From Toxorhynchites rutilus septentrionalis (Eukaryota; Arthropoda; Insecta; Diptera; Culicidae), in assembly GCF_029784135.1 (NCBI RefSeq), contig NC_073746.1, positions 159,515,108 through 159,579,107 of the forward strand: a stretch of 64,000 nucleotides of DNA, read 5' to 3'. A program made the position numbers and the translations under genes. A model generated the notes under the pieces. It was given only the letters and a program-made list of their open reading frames with translations. It had not been told where the DNA came from and did no database searches. The stretch's first letter is position 1; every line of letters starts with the position of its first letter. Below, one piece after another: positions 33,740-45,437 of this stretch.

Positions 33740-36220
33740 CGGTTTGTATCTACCGAGATGATCTGCTTGGGCAGGAATTTGGAATGTATAAATTTCATTT
33801 TGTTCCTTCATTTTTATTTTCGTTTCGAATATCTTTTAGCGTCTCTCGCAGAATGTGGATATTTACACACCATGTTTATCACCACTGTCTACATGCCTCC
33901 GCTTGATTTGTTATTCAATATACACTCATTCTATGGACGGCTGTGTATATGCGATGGTAAATATGAACACCAATTTACAAGGTCTCGCAATAGTTATAGC
34001 AGAGACCATAAATATATTTTAAAGAGTCCATCTGATCTGGTTTTCTGAGACAAATTTTCACACAAAAAATTATAATGAATCATATAAATAATATTTTTTC
34101 GCACATTTTGCCAGGAAAAACCATAAAAATGAAACATATTAACCCTGTTCCACTCCATTTCGGGTCGCCTCTTGCAATAACTTGCTCACGCCAAATAAGT
34201 GCTATCTTTACAAGCAAATAGCGTTGTCAGTACTGTTGCTGCTTACCCTTGCACTGGTTCCATAATTTTAGCATCTTACCATGGTGCGGCACCCTGCAGA
34301 ACTTGATTTTTTATGTTGGTTTTATATGCTCATTTTCCTTGCATTTTCTCGTTATATTTATTCATATCCAATTGGCGCGCTTCGCTCAGGAAGTGCATTT
34401 GTGCACAGCCTCCGTTCTCGCCGTCGAGCAGCACCTATGTGCTTGGGCAGCGAATGAAACGACGATCGAGCAGCGCATTATCGAAGCAAAACAAGTCTTC
34501 TTCTTCTGCTGAGTTTCCATACTCCAACTGAGATTCCACGAAATTTGAAGCAAGATTTCGACGGATGTTTGCGTGCGAGGGCAAGAATTTTGCTGTTATA
34601 ATAACGAAACTTCATTCCATGTTTGAATTTTGTTTGTACCATGCCAACTCTTACTCCTATGTAACAAGTCTCAATTCATGAATACTATCATACCAGAAGA
34701 TCAGGAACGAGTATTTCTTAGCATAGCAAATTGATGTCACGTTTAACCATTCATTCCAATGAATGTGGACATACGTACAATAAAAAAAACATGTTTTTAG
34801 AATATATGAAGCTAAAACACTTCCTAAATCACGAAATATTCGATTTCTAACGCGAAAAAAATGCAATACATTCCCGGAATGTACCCGACACACTCAACGA
34901 TATCTTCTATCACTTATCGTCCTGTAGAACCGAGTACAATTACCTGGCAGCCCGATGTGAATTGTTTTATTAGCTGTTTATTGCCCGCCTCCTGTGCCTG
35001 TATAAACCTACAATAGGAAACATTCCAAACAGTCCCAAGCCCGATAAATGAGCAGGAAAACCAAGACCACAATGGCATTCGCTTGGGCCGTTGTGTTAGC
35101 CACCACTCTCCAATAAACACCCCGTCAAGCATCCCGTTCCGACCCATTCAACGGCCATCATTTGCCATTCTCCTCTCCTATTCTCTACTCCTTGTCGTCT
35201 CCACCTTCCAAATGTACCATTCGGTGCGGAGCAAAACAGCAACGGAAAAAAAAATAACAAAAGAGCCCTCCAGCAGCCTCCGGGGTCCGGGCAAAGTGAA
35301 GATCTCCAGATCTCGGCGAGCTTTTGCACAAAATAATTCATCTAACGCTGTTCCGTTGGCTGTTTGGTTGGTTGGCTCGTTGTGCCATTTACATTTTGTG
35401 ATGGCAGGCGGGAATAAAAGGGGGCACACCAAGCGAGAGGCTCTTTTATGTGGTCTTTCACCGCGCGCATAAAGCAAAATTGTCTGTCACGATTTTCCAT
35501 TATTGCCCTCGCCCGGGCATTCCTCCTCATTTCTAAGATCCTATTGAGCGTGTGCTGAGTGTGGCATTTAGCGGACCACTGGCGGCTGGCGGAGCCTGGC
35601 TTTTCGTTTCGGGTTTGGGGCAGAGATCAATACCGAGAGTTTTAGCAGTTGGAAGTAGAATTTGAAACGGGAGTGTGCTTCTCGATTTGGTCCAACGAAT
35701 GTTAACAGTGCTGGTTGATCGTGCATGTTTAGATGTTCGTGCTCACTAAGCTTTAACAAATTTTCTAAGCGCATAATATTCGACTATCCATTTCGTGGTT
35801 CAAACAATATTGTCCTATATGCTGCCAACTTCCAAGTTACAACATTCGCGTTGACGACATTGAGCTTCGTTTTCCGAGTTTGGGAAGCGACAATGATAAT
35901 AATGGATTTTCAGGTTAAATGTACACAAATCACAATAGAAATTTAAAATTATGAATGAAATTAAATTTTCCGTATCAAATATCGAATATTCATACCTTTT
36001 TTTTTCCTAGTAACTGTAATGGCGTCGTTATTAACGATTTAAAGTTTGATTCACCGGAAAATGTACGACAAAAATGGATTGCACAGAAGTAAGGCAAAAT
36101 TAGAACTTTTAAATACACAATTTTACTTTAATGGCAGAGTGATAAGCATCGCACATATCATGCCAGCATCTTGGGTTTGGATTCCGTTCAGACCAAGGAA
36201 TATATTGGCAAAGTAATACA
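33740..36220. other. Largely unique non-coding DNA, GC-richer at 34360-34510 and 35040-35620
   Basis: No transposon termini were recognised. Several 70-130 codon frames overlap on both strands at 35083-35530 without domains. The elevated GC and absence of repeats make this a candidate for conserved regulatory DNA of a surrounding host gene, which the sequence alone cannot show. Confidence 0.3.
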
Positions 36221-36760
36221 GGTCGGACTCGATTATATACAGACTTGATTATACACAGACTCGATTATGTATGATTCCATTATATACAATTTTGGACACG
36301 ATTATATACAGTTTGAAAAAAATATATGATTTATTTCGAGAAAAAATGTACAGTGGGGTAAAAATCGTGATTTTTAAAGATTTTACTTGAATTATCACTA
36401 AAAATTGTTCATATCGATATTGCAGCGAAATTAAGAAAGATAGAAGTTGAGTGTCAGAGAACAAATTGTAGAGCGGTTATAGAGTTTTAATTTATTTGAT
36501 GGAAAAAATCAAGTTTATATGAATTTTTAGGATAAAATTAATAATAATACATTAAAAATTACTTTAAAGTTTTTCACTTCCCAAATGTTATTTAAATCCA
36601 TTAATTTAGATGTTCTATTACTATATCCTGTACTAATTTTCTCATCTATCAAATGGAAACACACAGAATCATCTTCAGTAGCGTACTTTTTAATGTAGGG
36701 CCAGTTTGAGGCAACAGAGTCCGAAACCAAAAAAAAAGTTTTATAACTCTGTCATTGGCG
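36221..36760 (+). mobile_element. Pogo-type MITE, family 2, right-truncated copy
   Basis: Starts CAGGTCGGACTCGATTATAT after TA. The left end is a longer array (about five units) of ACTCGATTATATACAG-like repeats than in the copy at 9661. The interior matches that copy (TACAGTGGGGTAAAAATCG, GTTTGAGGCAACAGAGTC). Similarity stops near 36760 and no right terminus is present. Confidence 0.75.
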
Positions 36761-38655
36761 AATTTCATGCCAACTCGACTGGCCGTTGGCTGCACCATCT
36801 CAAATAGCAGTGAAACGTTGTGGGTGTAAATACCTTTTCTTTTAAGATCTTTTAAGCAACTTTGTATGCTTGAAATACGTTTTTCCCTGTAAAAGTGTCC
36901 ATCTTCCGATGTATGGGTGACTTGTTGGAAATTGTGCGGGTTAATCATATCTATTTTTTCATGGACATGCCTTTATGCCTAAAACTCGCCTCAACGAATC
37001 TGTGATATTTTACACTCAAAAACAATCTTGAAAAATTAAAAGAACCCAAAACTCCCGGCATAATAAGAAGTAATCTTTTTTCAAGACAGACAGAGTGAAC
37101 CATGTATCAATCATTTGTATATTGAATTTAAACAATATCCAAGACCCGAATTCAAACCAACAAAACATTTTCTTGAAGCTAAGAGGTACCTCGTTGAAAT
37201 GTGCTTGAACCCGTTAGTGTAAAATGTGCAGATTCCCCCCGACTGAATGGATCAGTGAAAAATGCTGGTCTTCATTGTGAATGATCGCACAATGTTCTAT
37301 TTCAGAGTGCGATTTAGGCTGTAGCGATGACAATGAATTCAAATTTGACGATTCTGTTGACGAATACTGTCTAAGATGATTGAAAATGGGATGCATGTTT
37401 GCCGTGCAATCATATTCTTGCTTGTAGCAGATGGCTGAGACTGTTATGCTGAACGCAAACAAATGTTTATGCAGTTCCAAACTCACGATCCTTCTCGCTC
37501 TAATTTTCATAGTGTTAATGTATTCCGTTTGGGTTAGAGGAAATATGAGTTTTCCACAGCAATTGGGAATTTTTTGACTCAAGCGTAACTTTTGAAAAGG
37601 GCGTATCGATTTGAGTAAGAGAAATCTTTGATAATTTATATCTCAAAAACTATGAGTCGTACCGAAATAGTGTCTTAGAAAGAGTTATAGAGTATTGATG
37701 GTTGAATATGAAAGAAATGTACACTGAGAAAAAAAATAGTACTAATTTTTTTTTATTTACAAAATAAAAATTCAATTTGCTATCTTCAAAATACATATTT
37801 TTTAATTTTTTCATAGAAAAATGAAGTCATGCATTGGAAATTATAATCGAATTCATAAAATCTCATGAACATGATGGTATAACACGACAAACATATTTAA
37901 AGGGCTTATTTACTTATTTACTATTACAAATTACAAATATTTACAAATAAATTACAAATATTTTTTTAAATATCTCGAGAATGGCTACATTTAGAAGGAG
38001 ATTGATAATAACCTTTTTTTTTAAATAACATCAGGATTCATAATTTGTGATTAAAAATGACTGCTAACATATAAAAACTCGAAGTTTCGAAAATTCCTGA
38101 AAATTCGATGCTCCTCAAAGTTCGTCAGAAATAGTTTTACCATCTTGGGCCCATTTTTTAAATTTTCTACATGACTTCTATTTTATATGAATTTCAATTC
38201 ATAAAAAAAAATCGCTAACTAAGCTCCTCTCCGTGTGAAATCCTAGAAATCTGTAATCTGTAACTACAAATTCTTGGTTTTAAATAAGTTGAGAAACCTG
38301 TAAAGATACAGATTAATCTGGCACGAACACGAGCACGAACCTCATCAAGAATGTAGCTTGCACACCATCAGTGGTAGGGAAAACTGTCCAAGAAAAACAA
38401 TAAGGTTGTTTTATTCAATCCGTAGCGGAAGCGTTACATCATACAAGACAAATATTATTGTAAATGTTTAAATGTGTATGTGTATATATAGCCAATTCGA
38501 TCCAGTCATACGCAACACGCAACACAGATAACGACATCACGGAATTCTCGAAAAGAATGTTTTTTTAATCGGATTCCAGCCATGTTCCTTCCACTACGTG
38601 TCGTATCAGATAATTTAAAACAACCATTATAGGAAACTAATACAAAAAAATCAAC
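36761..38655. other. Non-coding interval
   Basis: Minus-strand frames at 36649-36948 and 37214-37582 have ordinary composition but no recognised domain. They could be relics of an old element. 37730-38250 is simple AT-rich sequence. Confidence 0.3.
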
Positions 38656-39177
38656 TTTTGACGTAGGACTACGTCTAACCGGAAGATATAGGGGGTGAAA
38701 TGGAAATCTAGGCACTGAACAAGTAGGAAAAAATGCAAGATTTGGAACGCTTATAACTCGAGCATTTCTCAATAGATCGCAAAGGTTTTTGCATCAATTG
38801 ATAGGAAATATATCCACGCATCTATCATAACGAATAACATTTCATTTTTCTTGAGATAAATAATTGAATAATTGTGAAATATCAAGCATTGTCAAAATGC
38901 ACTATGTGCCCATTTTTGATTGGTCCATTTTGTACTCCTCAAATCGTACCGACCAAAACGGGCAACCAGAGCAGCAGCGAAATAGAATGAAGCACGATTG
39001 GAAAGGAAAAAGAAAAAAATGAACGAAACATTGGTCGCAGTCTCACACATGCGTAATTCTCGAGCCAGCCAGTCAGCTTAAAAATCCCCGCTCCGCTGCC
39101 GTAACGATCATTCTCATTCAAACTGTACACCACATCGGTTCGCATCACAACACGTCAACAAACCAACCCAAGCAGCC

Positions 39178-39385
39178 ATGTCTGGACATGGTAAAGGAGG
39201 AAAAGTGAAGGGAAAGGCCAAATCCCGCTCGAACCGTGTTTATCTGGAGTTCCCCGCAAGGGTAGCTAGGCCGAGCGCGTTAGTACCAGTGCACCAGTCC
39301 ACCTAGCCGGCGTTATATAGTTTCGACCCCCGAAGTGATCGAGTTAGCTGGCAAAGCTGCTCGCGACGATAAGAAAACCCGCATT
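39178..39385 (+). pseudogene. H2A: Histone H2A pseudogene
   Basis: H2A is a core nucleosome protein. The start reads MSGHGKGGKVKGKAKSRSNR, the canonical H2A N-terminus with H for R at position 4. A deletion of roughly 20 bp follows FPA. The next block reads RKGS, then TAG for the expected tyrosine codon, then AERV, SAPVHLAGV; a little later EVIELAGKAARDDKKTRI matches the alpha-3 region of H2A. Downstream of 39385 similarity is lost. The upstream leader (from about 39060) with CTTAAAAATCCCCGC and CATTCAAACTGTACACC looks like a histone promoter, so this is probably a DNA-level copy, not a retrocopy. Full-length H2A is ~125 residues. Not functional. Confidence 0.9.
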
Positions 39386-39622
39386 CAGAACAGAACACAT
39401 TCGGTTCGGTGGACATCAAGACAACAGGCAGTTTCAACGTGTGGCGAGTGGCAAACGCAATCGCAAAACGGCATCAGGTAGCAGAAGAAAAAAGTTTGTT
39501 CTTTATACAAACTGCTTTGGTGGCAAATCCAGAACAAGGCGGCATCGAGGGCGTTCGAAATGGTTTTTTTTTCAAAACCACGAGTACTAAGTTTTCTAAA
39601 TTGGAACCATTCCATAAAACAA

Positions 39623-39638
39623 GGCGCTTTTCAGGGCC
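39623..39638 (+). promoter_or_regulatory. Degenerate histone 3' stem-loop
   Basis: GGCGCTTTTCAGGGCC has the layout of the histone mRNA 3' stem-loop (six-base stem, TTTC loop) with one mismatched pair. It lies ~240 bp past the last recognisable H2A codons, on the same strand. Confidence 0.65.
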
Positions 39639-39829
39639 ATTAAACCTTCCAAAAATGAGTTTAGGAAATACAGTTCAATGCTTTCTAAAACATTATCCAA
39701 AATAATAATAAAACACAAATTGATTTTTTCATAATTTGTTTGCCAGGATATGATGAGTATGTGAATTTGGCAGTTGTTCTGAGCTTATTGATTTTCACCA
39801 ATTCTTAAATTGCTTCTAGATTGAAAGTA

Positions 39830-40055
39830 CAGTAATTTACACTTATCTCGACATTTAGCTAATTGGACGGACCTGTAATGCGACATATTTAGTTGGACAT
39901 TTTTGTAAACATAGAGTTCGGGTTCCAAATTATGACCCCACATTGAAAGTCGACACTGTACCACTGTCATCGCGAATGTTCAATTACAGGTTAAAATTAC
40001 CTCCAATCCGATACTGAGTGGCGCTTCGGCACGTCGCATTGAATGTAATTTACTG
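39830..40055. mobile_element. Small pogo-type MITE nested in copy D
   Basis: This 226 bp element starts CAGTAATTTACACTTATC after TA and ends GAATGTAATTTACTG. The ends are inverted over ~12 bp. The interior includes TAGCTAATTGGACGGACC and TTTAGTTGGACATTTTTG. Related sequence occurs near 31805. Non-coding. Confidence 0.65.
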
Positions 40056-40099
40056 AACAACATGTCACAAGCTGGATGGGAAGAAATTTTTCAACTGTG

Positions 40100-40209
40100 A
40101 AAGCTGTGGCGAGTGGCAAACGCAATAGCTAAACAGGAAGGTTTAACCGAACAAGATGGGAATATCGAGTGATAACAAAAACACAACACCAAAGGTTCTT
40201 TTCAGAACC
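40100..40209 (+). pseudogene. Second histone-gene 3' remnant with an intact stem-loop
   Basis: GGTTCTTTTCAGAACC at 40194-40209 is a perfect six-pair stem with a TTTC loop, matching the histone 3' stem-loop consensus. Upstream, GTGGCGAGTGGCAAACGCAA (40107) repeats a segment at 39441 that follows the H2A pseudogene, and GAACAAG...ATCGAG also recurs. This suggests two copies of one histone 3' region, or two histone genes. The coding identity of this part is not recognisable. Confidence 0.5.
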
Positions 40210-40837
40210 ATATTCATGGTTCTGAATCCATATTCATAAAGAGTAAACAGTAAACTAATCCATTTTTCAGGTAGATAGGTAGGTATTCACGTAGGAGAAG
40301 AAAATAAAACAGTATATTTAAAATATATATTTAACAAAAGCTGTCCCCTTTGTATAGTCCTACGTCACTCCGGTTATGTCCTCGACATTACCCACCCGTC
40401 TTTTTGTTGGAAGTTAACACTAAATTTTTAATAACTTTTAATAACTTTCATTTTTTTCGAATTTTTAAAAATTATAGTTTGATTTGTTCGTGATGTGAAT
40501 TACCCAGAAATGAATCAGTTGATTCGAGAAGTTAGTTTTTTATGAAAATTTTGGTGGTTCTTACTTCGGGTTTGTCATTGATGCTCCGAAAAACATCATT
40601 CTCAAAAAAATAATCGGCCAATTGGGATATGCAAAAAAAATTATTCAAAAATTAAAAGAAATAATTCATTAGTTGATCTATGATTCTGACGACCCTTCAT
40701 GGGCTGACCAAATAGTTCTGGACTAAAAAACGGGACACGTAAGCAAAAAAAACCAAACAAAAACCCATTTTTAAAGAATTTTATTGAGTGAATGAAACCG
40801 AGAATAAAACCAAACAATAAAATTTTCTCATACGGCC

Positions 40838-41050
40838 ATTCCATGCCAAACCGATATTGTGGTTCTCAGATTTGGTTGAAATTGGTAGTTTCTAGTTCTT
40901 TATCACAAAATACCAGATCCGGAATTTTCGGAAAAGGGGGAATGAATTGATTTTTCGGACCACGCTAATGAAAAAATGAAAAATACGGGTCCAATATTTT
41001 GCGATAAGCAACAAAACTACCAATTTTATCTGGAAATTTTCTATTAATGC
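40838..41050 (+). repeat. CCATGCCAAACCG-family repeat, short copy with inverted ends
   Basis: Starts CGGCCATTCCATGCCAAACC, continues GTGGTTCTCAGATTT. The inverse of its inner part (ACGGGTCCAATATTTTGCGA, ACAAAACTACCAATTT) lies ~140 bp away, so this copy looks like a short palindromic derivative. Confidence 0.6.
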
Positions 41051-42420
41051 TGCTTTGAATAAACTTTCATAAAAACTGTTTATACTGTTGTTTGTTTACT
41101 AGACTAACTTTTTCTTTTTCAATATACTCCAACGCAGTATCGTAAAGTTATCCAATCTATTTAATTCGTTTACCGTGTTTTATCTGAATCAACTTAACCA
41201 CTTTGCTCCTCTCTAGTCAGAAATACTTCTTTCCTTTAATGTTGAAGAGTTCTATTGTTTTTATAAATCTTTTATTCTTACAGGCTCAGTTATATAAATT
41301 TGATGAATCCAAATTCTAAATCTATTTTTAATTCTAAAGTAGATTTATAATTTGCTTATTCTACGGTTAATAGGATGGGGAATCGATTAAACTACGACGA
41401 CTCGAAGTTAGTAGGGTGACATATTTTTATCATAGAGAGGAGGGGACATAAGGAGATTTGTACAATTTTGATGATTACACACTGGGATCGATAGTTTTGC
41501 GGAAAAGATAGATTTGATCTAACCGAGCCAACACATCCTGCGTCGTCACAATGGGTTATTTCCCTCGGGACCGAAGAGAGTATTCTAAATTCGATCTGGC
41601 TACAAGTTACACCTCGCACGACAAAGTAACATACTGGATGTCGTGATAACCTTGTCCACAAACATAAAGATTGCTAGATTGATACGGAATAACAGTGCAT
41701 CTAGCGAACAGTGATTGGATATGACTCGAGATAAGTTGCGAATGAAGTCCCGACTTACTCTTGAACCATGGTTTGAGGCTAATTTTGGGAATAATCGAAT
41801 TGAAGACGATTTGACGCCGATAAGAATTCTAATAAAAGGATCAAAATTAACGGCAATATCAGTGACAGATACATCGTCTCTTTCAACAAGGGAAATAAAT
41901 GTTTGAAAGGTCACCTACTGATGTCTCTGGTAGAAAGCAACCATAGTTTTAAGCATCGGTTTTCAGTTGAATCCCGTCCTTCGAAAATATTAGGTTCCTC
42001 TCGATAGAAGGTCGAAGAGAACGGAATCGTGTGTTACCCTGCTCAAGCAATTTAGCATCATGTTCACCGACGAAATCACAATTTTTCTACACGAATCGAA
42101 TATATTTATAAATTTGTACAACGGAGCTTTCAATATGGATTGAATGTTGAAGACAGTTTGTGAAATCTTTGCGAATACAACAATGTAAATTCTAATGCAT
42201 TGATCAGATGTATATTTGAATAAATTTATTGAAAATAAGAATAGTGGAATATTAACGAATATAAGAATTTTGTGTATACTCAAAATACGTTGTAAATTGA
42301 TAAAAATACAGGACAGTAACAATCGATCCGAACAAACGGTACTGTCCAGTTAAAAACTGTACGGTTGGTCAGCAATATGTTGGAATTTGTGTCCAAATTT
42401 AGATTCCAAATTCACAAGTT
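41051..42420. other. Non-coding interval
   Basis: Minus frames at 41600-41914 and 41990-42322 are long for the composition but show no recognised motif. No transposon ends seen. Confidence 0.3.
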
Positions 42421-42424
42421 AATA

Positions 42425-42622
42425 GGAAATAGTAAAACAAGTAAACAATGTAACGAATAAAAACGGACGTTTTTCCTATTTTACTCATTCACATTTTCCT
42501 TCGATGCAACGAGAAGCATTTTTCTATTTGATTCGGGTGTTAGCTTACATCGTATCGTTTCTATATTCGTTGTCACGTTGCATCGAGAAAGAATGAAAGA
42601 GAGTGAGAGAAAAGAGAAAGAA

Positions 42623-42678
<56 letters not shown>

Positions 42679-42799
42679 AGAGAGAGAAAGAGAGAGTGGA
42701 AGAGACAGAGAGAGGAAGACAGAGAGAGAGAAAAAGAGATAGATAGAGATGGAGAGAGAGAATGAGAGAGAGAGAGCGAAAGAGTGAGAGAGAGAGAGA
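42425..42799 (+). repeat. GA-rich microsatellite with its flank
   Basis: Imperfect (GA)n/(GAGAAA)n at about 42590-42799. The flank AAACAAGTAAACAA, GCAACGAGAAGCAT and TTGCATCGAGAAA resembles the flank of the GA array at 57624, suggesting one repeat family that carries the microsatellite. Confidence 0.65.
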
Positions 42800-42800
42800 T

Positions 42801-43563
42801 TTCCACCTAACGCAGTTTTTGTCTGGTCATGGCTGCTTCAGGCAGTACAGGTAAACTTCGATATAACGTACATTTTACTTTCAAAATTGTACGTTGTATC
42901 GAATTGTACGTTATATCGAAGCATAATAAAGTACTTACAAACGTAGTCTATATTACATTATTGTGTTGCTGTTTTAGTAAAGTTAATAAATAACTTCAAT
43001 CAGAAGACGAAGCCAGCCTTTCTCATGATGTTTCCCTTCGTACTGTTGATTAAAGCATGATTCATTTAGAATCCGGAATCACAAAACCAGCTGTATTTCG
43101 GAATTGATTAAAGGTACAAAACTTGTTTTAGCATCATAATAAAGATAATTCATTGTTCTATCAGAAAAAAAATATTGAAATTTTTTTTCCTTTACACTTT
43201 GGAAATGTGTACGTTATATCGAGGTAAAATGTACGTTATATCGAGTGACATTATATCGAGGGTACGTTATAACGATGGTACGTTATATCGAAGTTTCCCT
43301 GTATCTGCACCGGTTTGGACATGCAAGATCGCCTCTTTTGTCCGGAGTGTGGAGATGTGGAGGAAACACCGGAACACGTCGTATTTGTATGTCCCAGATT
43401 CACCACAAGGCGCGAGGGGCTGCCTACCCTCCATGCTGGGAGCATCGTAGAGGAAATGTGTCGTGACGAGGGCATCTGGAACGCAGTGAACAGTGCAATC
43501 GTCCACATCATGTCCGAGCTACAGCGGAAGTGGAGGACCGACCAGCGTGCGGATAACGCCTGA
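42801..43563 (+). pseudogene. C-terminal end of an R1/LOA-like LINE protein, split by a MITE
   Basis: The plus strand reads HLTQFLSGHGCFRQ up to 42847. After the MITE (42848-43301) it resumes YLHRFGHA and then, one frame over, LFCPECGDVEETPEHVVFVC, PRF, and a tail ending DQRADNA with a stop at 43561. The HGCFRQYL motif and the cysteine/histidine cluster C-x2-C...H-x4-C are typical of R1/LOA-type LINE C-termini. TA flanks the MITE on both sides, so the old reading joins cleanly. The protein is 5' truncated directly behind the GA array. Non-functional. Confidence 0.85.
42848..43301 (+). mobile_element. Pogo-type MITE, family 1, complete, inside a LINE frame
   Basis: This 454 bp element starts CAGGTAAACTTCGATATAAC and ends ATCGAAGTTTCCCTG, with TA on both sides (42846-42847 and 43302-43303). 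Subterminal CGATATAACGTAC-like units lie at both ends. The interior matches the copies at 5986 and 6500. It interrupts the LINE coding region. Confidence 0.9.
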
Positions 43564-43599
43564 CTATAAAAGATGAACCACAGCGAGATCTGAAGCACC

Positions 43600-44405
43600 G
43601 GAGTACCCCACGAGAGCGGCCGTGACGGAGTGCGCGTTATGTTGGAGGGCACTACCTAATCGGCGCTCCGCTGGGAGGAGAAATCCTGCGAGGGTGACTG
43701 TGGCGGGGCGTGCGTTACGTTGGAGGGCGCTTCCTAATCGGTTCACGTCTCGACAGGAGAGAAATCCCACGAGGGTGACTGTGACGGGTTGCACGTCAAG
43801 TCGGAGGGCAATTCCTAATCGGTACACGTCTCGACGGGTAAGCGGAATCTGGCGAGAAGGATTGACAAATTGCTGGTAATGCCTCATGGTGAATTGGAAA
43901 GAAGAATACTGCAAGGACTTCGACGAAGCGAGCGCCTAGGAAGGCGTCACCAAATCGGTGTGTACCTCACGAGAGTTGCTGTGACGGAGTGCGCGTTATG
44001 TTGGAGGGCACTACCTAATCAGCGCTCCGTTGGGAAGCGAAATCCTGCGAGGGTGGCTGTGACGGTGCGCGCGTCAAGTTGGAGGGCGCTTCCTAATCGG
44101 TGCACGTCTCGACAGGTAAACGGATAAGGTCGCGAAGAACAGAAAAATGCCTGCCTGGCAACGCCTTATCGTGGCCTGGAAGGAGGAACACTGCGAACAT
44201 TTCGAAGGAGCGAGCATCATGGAGGAAGCCGTCGACAAACTGGTGCATACCCCACGAGAGTAGCTGTGACGGGGTTGCGCGTCATGTTGGAGGGCACTAC
44301 CTAGTCGGCGCTCCGTTGGGAAGAGAAATCTTGCGAGGGTGACTGTGACGGGGCGCGCGTTAAGTTGGAGGGCGCTTCCTAATCGGTGCACGTCTCCTGC
44401 AAAAT
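43600..44405 (+). repeat. Higher-order tandem repeat in the LINE 3' region
   Basis: Seven copies of GTTGGAGGGCGCTTCCTAAT-like units (near 43649, 43720, 43800, 44003, 44075, 44288, 44367) alternate between A type (followed by GGCGCTCCGTTGGGA) and B type (followed by GGTGCACGTCTCGACAGG). They form the groups A-B-B, A-B and A-B. Spacers of ~140 bp (43835-43975 and 44117-44262) are themselves related; both can read WKEE(Y/H)C..F..AS. Unit length is ~75-80 bp and the super-unit ~280-350 bp. Confidence 0.8.
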
Positions 44406-44650
44406 GGTCATAAGCGCAGTGGAGAGCAACGAATGGTGAATAAGAATATAGAGAAAAAGGGAAGGATCAACGCTAGTTAGCGTTGAAAACTCGTGAAGTG
44501 CATGAGCACAGCCGCCCCCTGAAGTAGTCGCCTAGATGTGGTCCCAGGGGGAATGAGGCTACGAGTAGAGGGCTTGGTTTTTGTGGGTGCGATCCCCATT
44601 CGACGTCTGGGTTAACCCTTCCCAGGTAAGGCTGGTAGAGCCTCTATGAG
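44406..44650 (+). other. 3' untranslated end of the R1/LOA-like LINE
   Basis: Continues from the repeat array in the same balanced composition (CACAGCCGCCCCCTGAAG, GGTCCCAGGGGGAATGAGG, GGTGCGATCCCCATTCGAC), then gives way to a GA-rich tail at about 44648. I take it as the LINE 3' untranslated region. No polyadenylation signal stands out. Confidence 0.5.
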
Positions 44651-45111
44651 AGAGAGAGAATGAAAGAGACAGAGACACAGGGAAAAGGAGAGGGAGAGAC
44701 GCATAAATGTCAATCAATTCGAAAATTAGTTTCACTCTAGATAGCGATTAGCTAATATCATGTGATGAAGCTGAGAGTTGATTTGGGAATAATGCTGCTG
44801 TATCGATCGGTCTCGTCGCGCAGTGAGATTTTTTGTGGAATGAAATGTGTTTGCTGTTTCTCTATTCTGATTTGAGAGTTGATTTCGCACATATCACGTT
44901 AGATCGAGCAAGAGGCATGAATTTTCCGCTCTGTGGTTTAAATTATTAGCGGCGGTCACGGCATTCATCCAGCTAGCAAAAGTGGCGGCGGCGATTACAA
45001 ATTGTCCTTTCCAAGGTTAGAGGCGAATGAACTGAAAATGTTTAAAACCACTATAATTCAATACAACATCAACGTCATCATCAAAATATCCCTGGCGAAT
45101 GCTCGATTACG

Positions 45112-45400
45112 GCCATTCCATGTCAAACTGATATAGTGGTTCTCAGATTTTCGTGAAAAGTAGTAGTTTTGTTCCTTATCCAAAATATTAGACCCGTATT
45201 TTTTTTATTTTTCATTTGGGTGCACATTTTAGGGTGGTCTGAAAAATATTTTTTTCCCCGCTCTTTCCAAAATGATTTTCTCAAAAATTCATAACAAAAA
45301 TTAATATGATGAGGATTGCGGATAAAGAGATCAAAACACATATTTCCTTGTTTTTGTTTTCGTAAAAATGTAGCAAGGAGTTGAAAATTCCAAAATGAAA
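45112..45400 (+). repeat. CCATGCCAAACCG-family repeat, uninterrupted copy
   Basis: Contains GGCCATTCCATGTCAAACTG, GTGGTTCTCAGATTTTCG, TTAGACCCGTATTTTTTT, TTTGGGTGCACATTTTAGGG and GTGGTCTGAAAAA in one piece. This is the unoccupied counterpart of the locus at 20280-21560 that copy A interrupts. Confidence 0.75.
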
Positions 45401-45437
45401 TTTTAAAATCAGTCAATTCTACCTGTGTGTTAGTTAA

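Larger units (their letters stand above)
38660..40397 (-). mobile_element. GACGTAGGACTACGTC-family element, copy D, enclosing histone sequences
   Basis: The left end reads GACGTAGGACTACGTCTAAC and the next ~270 bp match the right part of copy B in reverse (GCATCAATTGATA, CTATCATAACGAATAACATTT). The right end, on the minus strand, reads GTGGGTAATGTCGAGG, then CATAACCGGAGTGACGTAGG, the other terminus type. Between them lie a decayed histone H2A gene with its leader, two histone-type stem-loops and a small nested MITE. The paired termini support one element with internal histone sequence. Insertion of family ends around a local pseudogene is the alternative. Confidence 0.6.

Noticed and set aside
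35083..35530. Overlapping frames on both strands in a GC-richer patch
   Set aside because: Long frames are expected by chance at this composition. No motif or splice-site support.
39409..39705. 98-codon frame downstream of the H2A pseudogene as a new gene
   Set aside because: It spans decayed histone 3' sequence and the degenerate stem-loop; no domain or start context supports it.
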